Shown piece by piece: positions 43,178 to 52,201 of a stretch of 64,000 bases of DNA. Where the stretch lies: NCBI GenBank assembly GCA_963794475.1, contig CAWCDW010000005.1, positions 62,001 to 126,000 of the forward strand, read 5' to 3'. The notes under the pieces were generated by a model. It had not been told where the DNA came from. It worked only from the letters and a program-made list of their open reading frames with translations, and made no database searches. Position numbers and translations under genes: made by a program. The first letter of the stretch is position 1, and every line of letters starts with the position of its first letter. This DNA is from GAS188 sp963794475 (lineage in GTDB: Bacteria > Pseudomonadota > Alphaproteobacteria > Rhizobiales > Beijerinckiaceae).

Positions 43178-44302
43178 ATGCCTTGGAGCAATCAGAGTGG
43201 GGGAGGCGGGCCGTGGCGCCCGCAAGGGCAAGGCCCCTGGGGGCAGGGCCCATCCGGCGGCAATGGCGGGCGTCAGCCTCCCGATTTCGAGGACATGCTG
43301 CGTCGCTTGCAGGCGAGGATTGGCGGCTGGTTCGGCGGTGGGGAGGGCTTCAGCGGCAAGGCGATTCTGTTCTTCGTCCTTCTCGGCGTGCTCGCCTGGC
43401 TCGCCACCGGGATCTACACCGTCCAGCCGAAGGAAGTGGGCCTCAACCTCGTCTTCGGCCGCTATGTCGGCACTGTGGGGCCTGGGCTCAACGTGAATTG
43501 GCCTTATCCGATCGGCAATTACATCAAGGTGCAGGTGCTAGGCACGAACACCATGGAAATCGGCGTGCCCGGATCGAGCGTCGCGGCCCGTAACCCCCGA
43601 CCAAGCGATGAAGGACTGATGCTCACCGGCGACGACAACATCGTCGACATCGACTTCAGCGTGCAATGGCAAGTGGACCCGGCGCGGCCAGATTACTACG
43701 CCTTCAATATCGAGGATCCTGAAGGCACCATCCGAGCGGTTGCCGAGAGCGTCATGCGCCAAGTGATCGGCAAGCGTAATATCCAAGCCATCCTGACAAC
43801 CGATCGGGAGCCTATTCAGCAGGAGGTGAAGAGCTCGATGCAGGAGATCCTGGACAGCTACAAGGCCGGCGTCCAGATCCAGATCGTCAACCTTCTCAAG
43901 GACGCGCCACCGCCCGAGGTGACCGCAGCATTCCAAGATGTTCAGGCCGCGAGCATCGATGCCGAAACCCTCCAAAATCAGGCGCGGACATACGAGAGCA
44001 AGGTCGTTCCCGAAGCAAAAGGAGAGGCGAGCAAGATTACCCAAGCCGCAGAGGCTTATCGCGCGCGCACGGTCGCCGAGGCGAAGGGTGCGGCCTCGCG
44101 TTTCGATCAAGTTTATGCGGAGTTCAAGAACGCGCCCGATGTTACGCGCGAGCGCATGTATCTCGAGACGATGGAGCGCGTGTTCGGCGGCATGGACAAG
44201 GTTATTCTCGACCAGGGAACGGGGCAGGGCGGGGCTCCCGTCTTGCCGTATCTTCCGCTTGGTGAGCTGCAGCGCCGCTCGGGCCAGGGGGCGCCGAAAT
44301 GA
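43178..44302 (+). CDS. hflK: Membrane protease modulator HflK
   Basis: SPFH/band 7 protein that with HflC forms a cage around FtsH in the inner membrane and tunes its proteolysis. The 374-residue protein has a Gly/Pro/Gln-rich cytoplasmic N-terminus (SGGGGPWRPQGQGPWG), a transmembrane helix (KAILFFVLLGVLAWLATGIY), then the band 7 domain from VQPKEVGLNLVFGRYVG, with SVMRQVIGKRNIQAILTTDR and a coiled-coil Ala/Glu-rich region near the C-terminus. The stop overlaps the hflC start (ATGA). Confidence 0.95.
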   Translation: MPWSNQSGGGGPWRPQGQGPWGQGPSGGNGGRQPPDFEDMLRRLQARIGGWFGGGEGFSGKAILFFVLLGVLAWLATGIYTVQPKEVGLNLVFGRYVGTVGPGLNVNWPYPIGNYIKVQVLGTNTMEIGVPGSSVAARNPRPSDEGLMLTGDDNIVDIDFSVQWQVDPARPDYYAFNIEDPEGTIRAVAESVMRQVIGKRNIQAILTTDREPIQQEVKSSMQEILDSYKAGVQIQIVNLLKDAPPPEVTAAFQDVQAASIDAETLQNQARTYESKVVPEAKGEASKITQAAEAYRARTVAEAKGAASRFDQVYAEFKNAPDVTRERMYLETMERVFGGMDKVILDQGTGQGGAPVLPYLPLGELQRRSGQGAPK

Positions 44303-45225
44303 GCGGCTCCTCGCGTATCGGCGCGCTCGTCGCGCTCGTCATCGTTTTGGTGCTCGCCGCGAACACGTTGTTCACGGTGCAGCAAACCCAATATGCCCTC
44401 GTCTTGAGCTTCGGCAAGGTGGTCCGGGCACTTTCGGAGCCGGGCCTTTATTTCAAATGGCCGCTCGTCGAGACGGTGATCGCGCTCGACAATCGCATCC
44501 TCGATCTCGACGTCGCTCCGCAAACGGTCCTCGAGGCTGGCCAAAAACAGCTCGTGGTCGATTCTTTCGCCCGCTATCGGATCAGTAATCCTTTGCGCTT
44601 TTATCAAGCGGTCGGTTCGAGAGCGGGGGCCACTCAACAGCTCCAAGCGATCGTCAATGCCGCGGTCCGCGGTGTCATCGCGGATTCGAAAATCGAGGAT
44701 ATCGTTAGGAACCAGAGAGGCCAGCTACAGGGGCAAATGCTAAACCTCGTCAATCAGCAGGTCATGTCGCGCGGCATCAACGTCATCGATCTGCGGCTGC
44801 GCCAAGTGGTGCTGCCGCCCAAAAATACCGAGGCGGTTTTCAATCGCATGAACAGCGCAAGGCAGCGTGAGGCACAGGAGAAGAGATCCGAGGGAACACA
44901 GCTTTCCACCGCGATCAGGGCCAACGCTGATCTCACAGTACAAACCATTCTCGGCGAGGCGAACCAGAAATCGGAGGAGATCCGAGGCACGGCGGATGCG
45001 GAAAAGAATAAGATATTTGCCGACGCCTTCGGCCGCGATGCGGGCTTCTTCGCCTTTTACCGGTCAATGCAAGCCTATGAGAACGGTTTCAAGCCCGATA
45101 CGACTCGCATGGTGATGTCTCCGGGCTCGAGCTTCTTCCGGTATTTCAATGATCCTGCCGGCCGTGGAATCGCGCCGCAGCCCTCTGTCTCTCTTGCTGC
45201 GCCCGCGCCGCCCGCGAATAATTGA
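44299..45225 (+). CDS. hflC: Membrane protease modulator HflC
   Basis: Partner of HflK in the FtsH-regulating complex. The 308-residue protein starts with a signal-anchor helix (GALVALVIVLVLAANTLF), then the band 7 domain from VQQTQYALVLSFGKVV, with ALDNRILDLDVAPQTVLEAG and INVIDLRLRQVVLPP, and a coiled-coil segment to about residue 270. Its ATG lies in the hflK stop; a small DUF2065 gene and degP follow, giving a protein-quality-control operon. Confidence 0.95.
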   Translation: MSGSSRIGALVALVIVLVLAANTLFTVQQTQYALVLSFGKVVRALSEPGLYFKWPLVETVIALDNRILDLDVAPQTVLEAGQKQLVVDSFARYRISNPLRFYQAVGSRAGATQQLQAIVNAAVRGVIADSKIEDIVRNQRGQLQGQMLNLVNQQVMSRGINVIDLRLRQVVLPPKNTEAVFNRMNSARQREAQEKRSEGTQLSTAIRANADLTVQTILGEANQKSEEIRGTADAEKNKIFADAFGRDAGFFAFYRSMQAYENGFKPDTTRMVMSPGSSFFRYFNDPAGRGIAPQPSVSLAAPAPPANN

Positions 45226-45254
45226 TGCATCGCCGGAACGGTGCAACCGGCGAA

Positions 45255-45452
45255 ATGAGAGATTTTCTTGCCGCGATTGGCCTGGTTTTCGCGATCGAGG
45301 GCTTGCTGTTCGCCGCCTTCCCGCGCGGGGTCGCCAAGGCGATGCGGGAGGTCGCCGAGCATGGGGAGAGACGGCTACGCAGCGCCGGCATCATCGCTGC
45401 CATTTGCGGCGTCGCTCTCGTATGGCTCGCCCGGCGTGCCGGCTTTTGGTAA
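45255..45452 (+). CDS. DUF2065 small membrane protein
   Basis: A 65-residue protein with two hydrophobic helices (FLAAIGLVFAIEGLLFAAF and LRSAGIIAAICGVALVWLA) joined by a basic loop, the DUF2065 pattern. It commonly lies between hflC and degP in alphaproteobacteria. Function is unknown; a link to HflKC/FtsH is only implied by position. The start at 45255 gives the usual MRDFLAAIGLV N-terminus; an ATG at 45225 overlapping the hflC stop would add ten residues. Confidence 0.82.
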   Translation: MRDFLAAIGLVFAIEGLLFAAFPRGVAKAMREVAEHGERRLRSAGIIAAICGVALVWLARRAGFW

Positions 45453-45524
45453 GGAACGCCATTGGCAGGGAGCTTGGTGGCGCTTATTTGAAATCATGGC
45501 GTCTCGCCCTTGAGGAATGAAGAG

Positions 45525-47012
45525 ATGATGGACCTTGATCTTCGGCGTCAAAGACGCTCGAGCGCCGCCGGGTTGATCCCTGTCGGCCTTTCGCTCGCTT
45601 TGGCGCTCGTGATGGCCGCGCCGGCGCCGGTCAACGCGGCGCGCGGTCCTGGCGAAATTTCCGATGTCGCCGATCAGGTGGTCGACGCCGTCGTGAACAT
45701 CTCGGCGACCACGACCGAACAGGTACGCGGCCTGAAGGCGCCGGGCGATTCACAAAACACGCCCTTCGATGACCTCTTCGACGATTTCTTCAATCGCAAG
45801 CGGCAAGGGCAGGGCGATGCGCTTCCGCAACCGCGCATGCGCAAATCGAATTCCCTCGGCTCGGGCTTCGTCATCGATCCGTCGGGCGTGGTCATCACCA
45901 ATAATCACGTGGTGGGCGAAGCGACCGATATCGAGGTCATTTTCACCGACGGCTCGAAGCTCAAGGCCGAGGTGGTCGGCAAGGACGCGAAGATCGATCT
46001 CGCCGTGTTGCGGGTGAAGCCCGACAAGCCCTTGAAGGCGGTGAAGTTCGGCGATTCCGAGAAGATGCGGATCGGCCAATGGGTGATGGCCGTCGGCAAT
46101 CCGTTCGGGCTTGGCGGCTCGGTCACCGCCGGGATCATCTCGGCGCGCCACCGCAACATCGATTCGGGCAGTTACGACGACTATCTGCAAACGGACGCCG
46201 CCATCAACCGCGGCAATTCGGGCGGGCCGCTGTTCAACCTCGATGGCGAAGTGATCGGCATCAACACGGCCATCCTCTCGCCGACGGGCGGCTCGATCGG
46301 CATTGGCTTTGCGATCCCATCCAATCTGGCACGACCGGTCCTCGATCAGCTCACGCAATTCGGTGAGGTTCGCCGCGGCTGGCTCGGCGTGCAAATCCAG
46401 AATGTCGATGAATCGATCGCCGAAACGCTTGGCCTCGGCAAGGCGCGCGGCGCGCTCGTCGCCGGCGTCGACGATCGTGGGCCCGCGAAGCCGGCCGGCA
46501 TCAAGAAGGGCGACGTGATCGTCAAGTTTAACGGCGACGATGTGAAGGAATCGCGTGACCTGCCGCGCATGGTCGCGGCCGCACCCGTCGGCAAATTGGT
46601 CGAGGTCGTGGTGATCCGGGACGGCAAGGAGACGCCGGTCAACGTCACTCTCGGAAGGCTCCAGGACGACAAGGTCGCAGCGCTCGCCCCGCCGCAAAAC
46701 GATACCACCGCGTTGAAGAAGGCACTCGGCCTTGATCTTTCTCCACTCACGGATGATTTGCGTCGCCGCTACAACATCAAGGATGGGGTGAAGGGCGCGG
46801 TGATCACCGGGGTCGATCCGAACTCCGCCGCCGCGGACAAGCGCTTGCAGCCGGGCGACGTCATCGTCGAGATCGGCCAACAGCCGGTCTCGGCGCCTTC
46901 GGATGTCGCAAAGCTGCTCGACACACTGAAGAAGGACGGGAAAAAATCCGCGCTTCTCTATGTGGCGAATGCTCAAGGCGACATGCGCTACGTGGCGCTC
47001 GCGATGGAGTAG
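45525..47012 (+). CDS. degP: Periplasmic Do/DegP serine protease
   Basis: HtrA-family protease and chaperone for misfolded envelope proteins. About 495 residues: signal peptide (LIPVGLSLALALVMAAPAPV), protease domain with triad His128 (ITNNHVV), Asp158 (KIDLAVLRV) and Ser232 (NRGNSGGPLF), then two PDZ domains (about residues 290-370, GWLGVQIQNVDESIAETLGL, and 400-490, GVKGAVITGVDPNSAAADKR). The start is one of two adjacent ATGs at 45525/45528. It ends the hflK-hflC-DUF2065-degP group and is followed by a UUCG hairpin. Confidence 0.95.
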   Translation: MMDLDLRRQRRSSAAGLIPVGLSLALALVMAAPAPVNAARGPGEISDVADQVVDAVVNISATTTEQVRGLKAPGDSQNTPFDDLFDDFFNRKRQGQGDALPQPRMRKSNSLGSGFVIDPSGVVITNNHVVGEATDIEVIFTDGSKLKAEVVGKDAKIDLAVLRVKPDKPLKAVKFGDSEKMRIGQWVMAVGNPFGLGGSVTAGIISARHRNIDSGSYDDYLQTDAAINRGNSGGPLFNLDGEVIGINTAILSPTGGSIGIGFAIPSNLARPVLDQLTQFGEVRRGWLGVQIQNVDESIAETLGLGKARGALVAGVDDRGPAKPAGIKKGDVIVKFNGDDVKESRDLPRMVAAAPVGKLVEVVVIRDGKETPVNVTLGRLQDDKVAALAPPQNDTTALKKALGLDLSPLTDDLRRRYNIKDGVKGAVITGVDPNSAAADKRLQPGDVIVEIGQQPVSAPSDVAKLLDTLKKDGKKSALLYVANAQGDMRYVALAME

Positions 47013-47041
47013 GCGGTTGGCGTCCTGACCTCCTGGCTTGG

Positions 47042-47061
47042 CCCCTCTCTTCGGAAAGGGG
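47042..47061 (+). terminator. UUCG hairpin after degP
   Basis: CCCCTCTC (47042-47049) pairs, with one mismatch, with GAAAGGGG (47054-47061) around a TTCG tetraloop, 30 bases after the degP stop. The following sequence is AT-rich (CATAAGATATATT). It is a likely terminator between degP and the convergent MBL gene. Confidence 0.6.
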
Positions 47062-47156
47062 ATTCGCATAAGATATATTATGGAACTATAAAGAACGTTG
47101 CATAATCCATTGAACGCGTATCGAAATCCGGCCGGCTTGGGCCCTTCCACATTGCC

Positions 47157-47951
47157 TCACAAGCTGACCTGCATTCCGTCGTAGGCGGGCACAACGTTCG
47201 GCGGCAGCGTTTTCGCGAGTGTCTCGTAATCCAGGTCCGTGTGCATATTGGTGAGAATGGCGCGTCGCGGCTTGAAGCGCTCGATTGCGGCCAGCGTCTC
47301 GTCCAGGCTGAAATGGGAAGGATGCGGGCGGTAGCGAAGCGCATCGATGAGAAGTGTGTCGAGGCGCTCGAACATGGGCTCGGCCACGCTCGGGATGCCG
47401 TTGAGGTCGGGCGCGTAGGCGAAATCGCCGAGCCGCAGGCCAAGCGCGTCGATGTCGCCGTGCGGAAGCCGGTATGGCGTGAGCGTCAAGCGGCTTCCGG
47501 CGCGGCCTAAGATCGTCGTGGGCCCATCCTTCGCCAAATGCCGTTCGTTGAGAAGAGGCGGGTATTGGCTGCCTGGCGGAGTTTCGAAGATATAGCCGAA
47601 GCGCCGTTTCAGCGCGCTCGCCGTCGCCTCGTCCATAAAGGCGTCGAGGCGCGCCCGGCCGGCGATCACGAGCGGGCGAATATCATCGACGCCATGGGTG
47701 TGGTCGGCGTGCGGGTGCGTGAAGACGATGGCGTCGAGCCGGCGCACCTTGGCGTCGAGAAGTTGCTCGCGCAGGTCAGGCGAGGTGTCGACGAGAACAG
47801 ACATCGCAGCCTCGCCCTGTCCCGTCTCGAGGAGCAAGGAGCAGCGTCGGCGCCGGTTCCTCGGATTCTTCGGATCGCAATTGCCCCAATCCCCGCCAAC
47901 GCGCGGCACGCCTCCCGAAGAGCCGCAGCCGAGAATGGTGACGCGCAACAC
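47157..47951 (-). CDS. PhnP-like MBL-fold phosphodiesterase
   Basis: A 264-residue metallo-beta-lactamase-fold hydrolase. The metal motif is FTHPHADHTHGVDD (HxHxDH), with further ligands in the YRLPHGDIDALGLRLGDFAY region and TNMHTDLDYETL. The N-terminus MLRVTILGCGSSGGVPRVGG and CxPKNPRNRRRRCSLLLE match the PhnP/cyclic phosphodiesterase group, whose members hydrolyse cyclic phosphate or phosphodiester bonds. The exact substrate is unknown. It is the last gene of the reverse-strand rlpA-dacA-tmk-holB-metG-tatD block, 15 bases after tatD. Confidence 0.9.
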   Translation of the reverse strand: MLRVTILGCGSSGGVPRVGGDWGNCDPKNPRNRRRRCSLLLETGQGEAAMSVLVDTSPDLREQLLDAKVRRLDAIVFTHPHADHTHGVDDIRPLVIAGRARLDAFMDEATASALKRRFGYIFETPPGSQYPPLLNERHLAKDGPTTILGRAGSRLTLTPYRLPHGDIDALGLRLGDFAYAPDLNGIPSVAEPMFERLDTLLIDALRYRPHPSHFSLDETLAAIERFKPRRAILTNMHTDLDYETLAKTLPPNVVPAYDGMQVSL

Positions 47952-47966
47952 TTTAAAGCCGCCCCA

Positions 47967-48782
47967 TCATTCAGCCGGCGTCGAAACGGCCTGCGCCGGG
48001 CGCGATGCCGCCTTTGCCTTCCCGAAGAGGCGATGGAAATTCGCCGTCGTGAGAACGCAGACCTCCTCAAAGCTCATGGCGAGAGTTGAGGCGAGAACCT
48101 TCGCGGTCTCGGCGACGAATGCGGGCTCGTTGCGCTTTCCACGGTGGGGCTCGGGCGAAAGGTAGGGCGCGTCGGTCTCGACGAGCAAGCGCTCGGGCGG
48201 GACCATTTTCGCGATCCGACGAAGTTCTTCGGATTTCTTGAAGGTCAGGACGCCGGAAAACGAGATGAAAAATCCAAGATCGAGACCGGCGCGCGCCAAT
48301 GTCTCGGTCGAGGTGAAGCAATGGAGCACCGCTTTGAAACCCCCCTTCCCCATCTCCTGCGTCAGGATGCGGATCATGTCGTCATCGGCGTCACGCGCAT
48401 GGATGACGAGGGGCAACCCGGTCTCGCGGGCCGCGGCAATGTTCTCGCGAAACACGAGGTCCTGCACGTCGCGCGGCGAGCGGTCGTAATGATAGTCGAG
48501 ACCGGCTTCGCCGATACCGACACATCTTGGATGCGCCGAAAGGGCGACGATGTCGGATGTGGTGACCTCGGCTTCCTCGGCAGCGTGATGGGGATGCGTG
48601 CCGACAGTGAAGAAAACATCGTCATGCCGGGCTGAGATCGCCTGCAGCGCGGCGTTGCGCCGGACGCGTGTCGAGATCGTGAGAAAGCGCCCGACACCCG
48701 CCGCGCGAGCCCGGGCCAGGGCGCCTGCCTCGTCGGCCGCAAGATCGGGAAAATCGAGATGGCAGTGGCTATCGACGAGCAT
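47967..48782 (-). CDS. tatD: TatD-family metal-dependent deoxyribonuclease
   Basis: An amidohydrolase-fold 3'-5' DNase/RNase of about 271 residues. Metal-binding features are VDSHCHLDFP (HxH), GIGEAGLDYHYD (Glu), LPLVIHARDAD (His), KAVLHCFTS (His) and LVETDAPYLSP (Asp). The start overlaps the metG stop; either GTG 48785 or ATG 48782 is possible, and I use the ATG. metG followed by tatD is a widely conserved pair. Confidence 0.94.
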   Translation of the reverse strand: MLVDSHCHLDFPDLAADEAGALARARAAGVGRFLTISTRVRRNAALQAISARHDDVFFTVGTHPHHAAEEAEVTTSDIVALSAHPRCVGIGEAGLDYHYDRSPRDVQDLVFRENIAAARETGLPLVIHARDADDDMIRILTQEMGKGGFKAVLHCFTSTETLARAGLDLGFFISFSGVLTFKKSEELRRIAKMVPPERLLVETDAPYLSPEPHRGKRNEPAFVAETAKVLASTLAMSFEEVCVLTTANFHRLFGKAKAASRPAQAVSTPAE

Positions 48783-50347
48783 CACGGCGCCGCAGGGTTG
48801 AGCTCGGGCTCGACATAGCGAGGAAAGATCGGGGCCGGCGCCGGAAGCGCGCTTGCAGCTTCGAGCCGCCCCACCGTTCCGACATCCTTCAATTGGCGCC
48901 GGTCCGTGCTCACGCCGAGGAGGTCGAGGAGCTTGGCCGCGGCGCCCGGGATGAAAGGTTGCGTGACTATGCCCACCGCTCGCAACGTTTCAAGCGTCAC
49001 ATAAAGGACGGTGGCGAAACGATCCGGCGCCGATTTGCGCTTCACCCAGGGTTCCTCGCTCGCGAAATAGCGATTGGCGGCCGCGACGACGCTCCAGATA
49101 TCGGCTAGCGCGACATGGAGCGCGAGCTGATCCATCGCGGCACGAGCGCGCGCTGGCAACCCATCCGCTTGCGCCAACAGCGCCGCATCCGCCTCCGAGA
49201 AGTCGGAAGGCGTCGGGACAAGGCCGTCGCAATTCCTTGCAATCATCGACAAGGACCGCTGGGCGAGATTGCCGAGATCATTGGCGAGATCGGCATTGAT
49301 GCGGTTGACGATCGCCTCATGGCTGTAGCTGCCGTCCTGGCCGAACGCGACTTCGCGCAAGAAGAAATAGCGAAGCTGATCGACGCCGTAGGCATCCGCT
49401 AGCGCGAAGGGGTCGATGACATTGCCGACCGATTTCGACATCTTTTCGCCGCGGTTGAACAAGAAGCCGTGCCCGAAGACGCGCTTGGGAACCGGCACGC
49501 CCGCCGACATGAGGAAGGCCGGCCAGTAGACCGCGTGAAAGCGCACGATGTCCTTGCCAATGATGTGGTAATCGGCCGGCCAAAAACGCCAAAGAGGCGC
49601 GTTCTCATCGGGGAAGCCGAGCGCCGTGATGTAATTCGTGAGCGCATCCACCCAGACATACATGACGTGGCCGGGAGCATCGGGCGCTGGCACGCCCCAG
49701 CTCAGCGTGGAGCGCGAGATCGACAAATCCTGCAATCCTCCCTTGACGAAGCTCACCACCTCATTGCGGCGCGTCTCCGGGCCGATGAAGCCGGGGTTTT
49801 CCTCGTAAAATCGTAGAAGCCGATCCTGATAGGCCGAAAGGCGGAAGAAATAGGTCTGCTCCTCGGTCCATTGAACGGGCGTCCCTTGCGGACCGAAGCG
49901 TTCGCCGCTTTCGCCGAGCTTGGTCTCGCTCTCGTCGTAAAAAGCTTCGTCGCGCACCGAATACCAGCCGGCATAAGTGCCAAGGTAAATGTCCCCGGTC
50001 GCCTGCATGCGGCGCCACAGGGCCTGGGAGGCTTCGTAATGGGCGGGCTCGGTCGTGCGGATGAACCGGTCGCGCGAGATCGACAAACGGTCGCACATGG
50101 CAATGAAGATCGGCGTGTTGCGATCCGAGAGCGCGCGCGGCGCCAAGCCCTCCTTCGCGGCGGTTTGCGTCATCTTCATGCCGTGCTCATCCACGCCGGT
50201 CAGGAAGAAAACGTCGAAGCCGTCGATGCGCTTGAAGCGCGCGATGGCGTCGGTCGCGACTGCCTCATAGGCATGCCCGATATGCGGCGCCCCGTTCGGA
50301 TAGGAGATCGCAGTCGTGATGTAGAATTTCGTTTGGGTCATCCGCAT
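48782..50347 (-). CDS. metG: Methionyl-tRNA synthetase
   Basis: Class I synthetase of about 521 residues that charges tRNA-Met. HIGH-type motif PNGAPHIGHAYEAVATD and the KMSKS loop in RGEKMSKSVGNVIDPF are both intact. This is the shorter form without the C-terminal tRNA-binding dimer domain and without the four-Cys zinc knuckle of E. coli MetG, as in other alphaproteobacteria. The start could be 50347 or 50341. Its 3' end overlaps tatD; holB ends 129 bases upstream. That gap (50348-50476) shows no gene. Confidence 0.95.
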   Translation of the reverse strand: MRMTQTKFYITTAISYPNGAPHIGHAYEAVATDAIARFKRIDGFDVFFLTGVDEHGMKMTQTAAKEGLAPRALSDRNTPIFIAMCDRLSISRDRFIRTTEPAHYEASQALWRRMQATGDIYLGTYAGWYSVRDEAFYDESETKLGESGERFGPQGTPVQWTEEQTYFFRLSAYQDRLLRFYEENPGFIGPETRRNEVVSFVKGGLQDLSISRSTLSWGVPAPDAPGHVMYVWVDALTNYITALGFPDENAPLWRFWPADYHIIGKDIVRFHAVYWPAFLMSAGVPVPKRVFGHGFLFNRGEKMSKSVGNVIDPFALADAYGVDQLRYFFLREVAFGQDGSYSHEAIVNRINADLANDLGNLAQRSLSMIARNCDGLVPTPSDFSEADAALLAQADGLPARARAAMDQLALHVALADIWSVVAAANRYFASEEPWVKRKSAPDRFATVLYVTLETLRAVGIVTQPFIPGAAAKLLDLLGVSTDRRQLKDVGTVGRLEAASALPAPAPIFPRYVEPELNPAAP

Positions 50348-50476
50348 TGCATGCTTTCGGTCAGCGCTTGCGGTAGAGCATGACGGCAAAAGTCTGGGTC
50401 TGCGCCTTCGCGGGATCGAGCGGATTTACAACTCCGCGCATTCCCGCGAATGCGGAAATCCAGCCGCCGGTGTGCT

Positions 50477-51511
50477 CTAGAGCGCAAGCTCCGCGACATC
50501 CTTCAGAGACGTGAGGAGGAGAGCGCGTTTGTCAAGGTTGTAGGTGTCCGCCTCTCGCTTTCTGGCCTCGATCTCGCCCCAGAGCCGGGCGGCGCCCGCG
50601 GCGCGCGGATCGAGACCGGCGGCTTGGCGGTTGGCGCGTTCGCGCAGCCAATCGAAAATCGTGGCGAAGACGGTGTCGTAGGATGCCTCGGCGCCGCGCG
50701 CGCCCAGGCGGCTCGCTAGCTTGAGCGCCGCCGCGTTCCTCGCCTTGGGTGGCGCGTCCAGGACCTCCCGCGCCATGCGGGCGAACTCAACCGCACGGCT
50801 TTCGAGGAAAAGCAAAGTGCGCTGGACCGAACCTTCGGCAAGCTGGGCGGCCTCTGCGATCGCGCCTTCGGATGCCGCATTGCCCGGCAGATGCGAGACG
50901 ATCTCGACGATCTGCTCAGGGGTCAAAGGGTCAAGCCGCAAACGCCGGCAACGCGAAAGGATCGTCGCGGGAAGCCGCGCCGGCACATGGGCGACGAGGA
51001 GGATCAGCGCGCGGCCGGGGGGCTCCTCGATGATCTTCAACAAGGCGTTCGCGGCATTGCGGTTCAATTCGTCGGCGGCATCGACGATGAGGACCTTCCA
51101 TCCGCCCTCGCCGCTCGTCGAATGGAGGAACGCCGTGGCGCGGCGCGCGTCATCGACGACGATCTCGGTGCGCAGCTTGCCGCTCGGGCCGAGCGTGCGC
51201 TCCAGGAGAAAGAGGTCGGGATGGGCGCCGGCGGCGATCCGGCGCGCCGTGGGGTGATCCGCGGGAATTTCGAGCGAGGAGGCGAGCTCGGCGCGCGCGG
51301 CGGGATCGGGTCCAGCGAGAATGAAACGCGCCATACGGTAGGCGAAGCTGGCCTTGCCGATGCCTTGCGGGCCGCCGATGAGCCAGGCATGGGCGAAACG
51401 GTGCGTGCGAAGCGCCTCGAGCACCTCGCGTTCGGCGCGTTCATGGCCGACGAGCCGATGCGTCTCCCGCGCGAGAACTACGTTCTCAACGCTGTCTTTG
51501 GCTTCGGCCAT
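50477..51511 (-). CDS. holB: DNA polymerase III subunit delta'
   Basis: Clamp-loader subunit of 344 residues. The AAA+ domain starts LVGHERAEREVLEALRTHRF and has the Walker A-like LIGGPQGIGKASFAYRMARF (GxxGxGKx), then VLIVDAADELNRNAANALLK (DAAxxLN) and IEEPPGRALILLVAHVP, with sensor 1 near ATILSRCRRLRLDPL. The start at 51511 (MAEAKDS) lies within the 3' end of tmk, so the two are overlapped by 26 bases and coupled. Confidence 0.93.
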   Translation of the reverse strand: MAEAKDSVENVVLARETHRLVGHERAEREVLEALRTHRFAHAWLIGGPQGIGKASFAYRMARFILAGPDPAARAELASSLEIPADHPTARRIAAGAHPDLFLLERTLGPSGKLRTEIVVDDARRATAFLHSTSGEGGWKVLIVDAADELNRNAANALLKIIEEPPGRALILLVAHVPARLPATILSRCRRLRLDPLTPEQIVEIVSHLPGNAASEGAIAEAAQLAEGSVQRTLLFLESRAVEFARMAREVLDAPPKARNAAALKLASRLGARGAEASYDTVFATIFDWLRERANRQAAGLDPRAAGAARLWGEIEARKREADTYNLDKRALLLTSLKDVAELAL

Positions 51512-52193
51512 CGCCGTTCTTCTCAAATCCGGGCGCGGATGACAAAGCGTCGGGTGCGAGACGCGCCTTGACGAGGCGCAGGATGCGCTCGGCCACCTCA
51601 TCGACCGGGCGTTGCGCACTCACGACGACGCAGCGCGAAGGCGAGCGCGCCGCGATGTCGAGAAAGGCCTGGCGCAGCGCCGCGTGATGCGCAAGCGCCT
51701 CGTCCTCGAATTTGTCCGCCTCGCCACCAGCGGCTCTTCGCGTGCCGAGCCGCTCGAGCGTGATGTTGGCCGGAAGATCGAGGATGATCGTGAGGTCGGG
51801 CGCCGTATCCCCCACCACGGCCTCCTCGGCCGCGCCGAGGAGATCTTCGCTCACCTTCCCGAGCACGCCTTGATAGGCGCGCGTCGAATCGGCGAAGCGG
51901 TCGCAGATGACGATGGCGCCGCGCGCGAGCGCCGGACGAATGGTGGCGCGCAAATGATCGGCTCGCGCCGCGTTGAAAAGCATCGTCTCGGCGAAGGCAC
52001 CGTATGGAGCGGCCTTGCCGGAGAGCAGGAGGGCGCGAATGGCTTCGCCCCGCGGCGAGCCACCCGGTTCGCGCGTCTCGACCACCTCATGGCCGAGAAG
52101 CCGCAATGCCGCGGCGAGCCGCCCCGCCTGCGTCGATTTTCCGGAGCCGTCACTGCCCTCGAACGTGACGAACATGCCGCGGCGGCCCGCCAT
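51486..52193 (-). CDS. tmk: Thymidylate kinase
   Basis: Phosphorylates dTMP to dTDP. The 235-residue protein has P-loop FVTFEGSDGSGKSTQAGRLA, the DR(Y/F) motif in VICDRFADSTRAYQGV, the TREPGGSPRGEAIR substrate loop, and the lid region near RLGTRRAAGGEADKFE. I favour the ATG at 52193, which has GAGAGG six bases upstream; a GTG at 52205 overlapping the dacA stop is also in frame. The C-terminal 25 residues are basic and non-conserved, and overlap holB. Confidence 0.94.
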   Translation of the reverse strand: MAGRRGMFVTFEGSDGSGKSTQAGRLAAALRLLGHEVVETREPGGSPRGEAIRALLLSGKAAPYGAFAETMLFNAARADHLRATIRPALARGAIVICDRFADSTRAYQGVLGKVSEDLLGAAEEAVVGDTAPDLTIILDLPANITLERLGTRRAAGGEADKFEDEALAHHAALRQAFLDIAARSPSRCVVVSAQRPVDEVAERILRLVKARLAPDALSSAPGFEKNGDGRSQRQR

Positions 52194-52201
52194 CTCGCCT
52201 C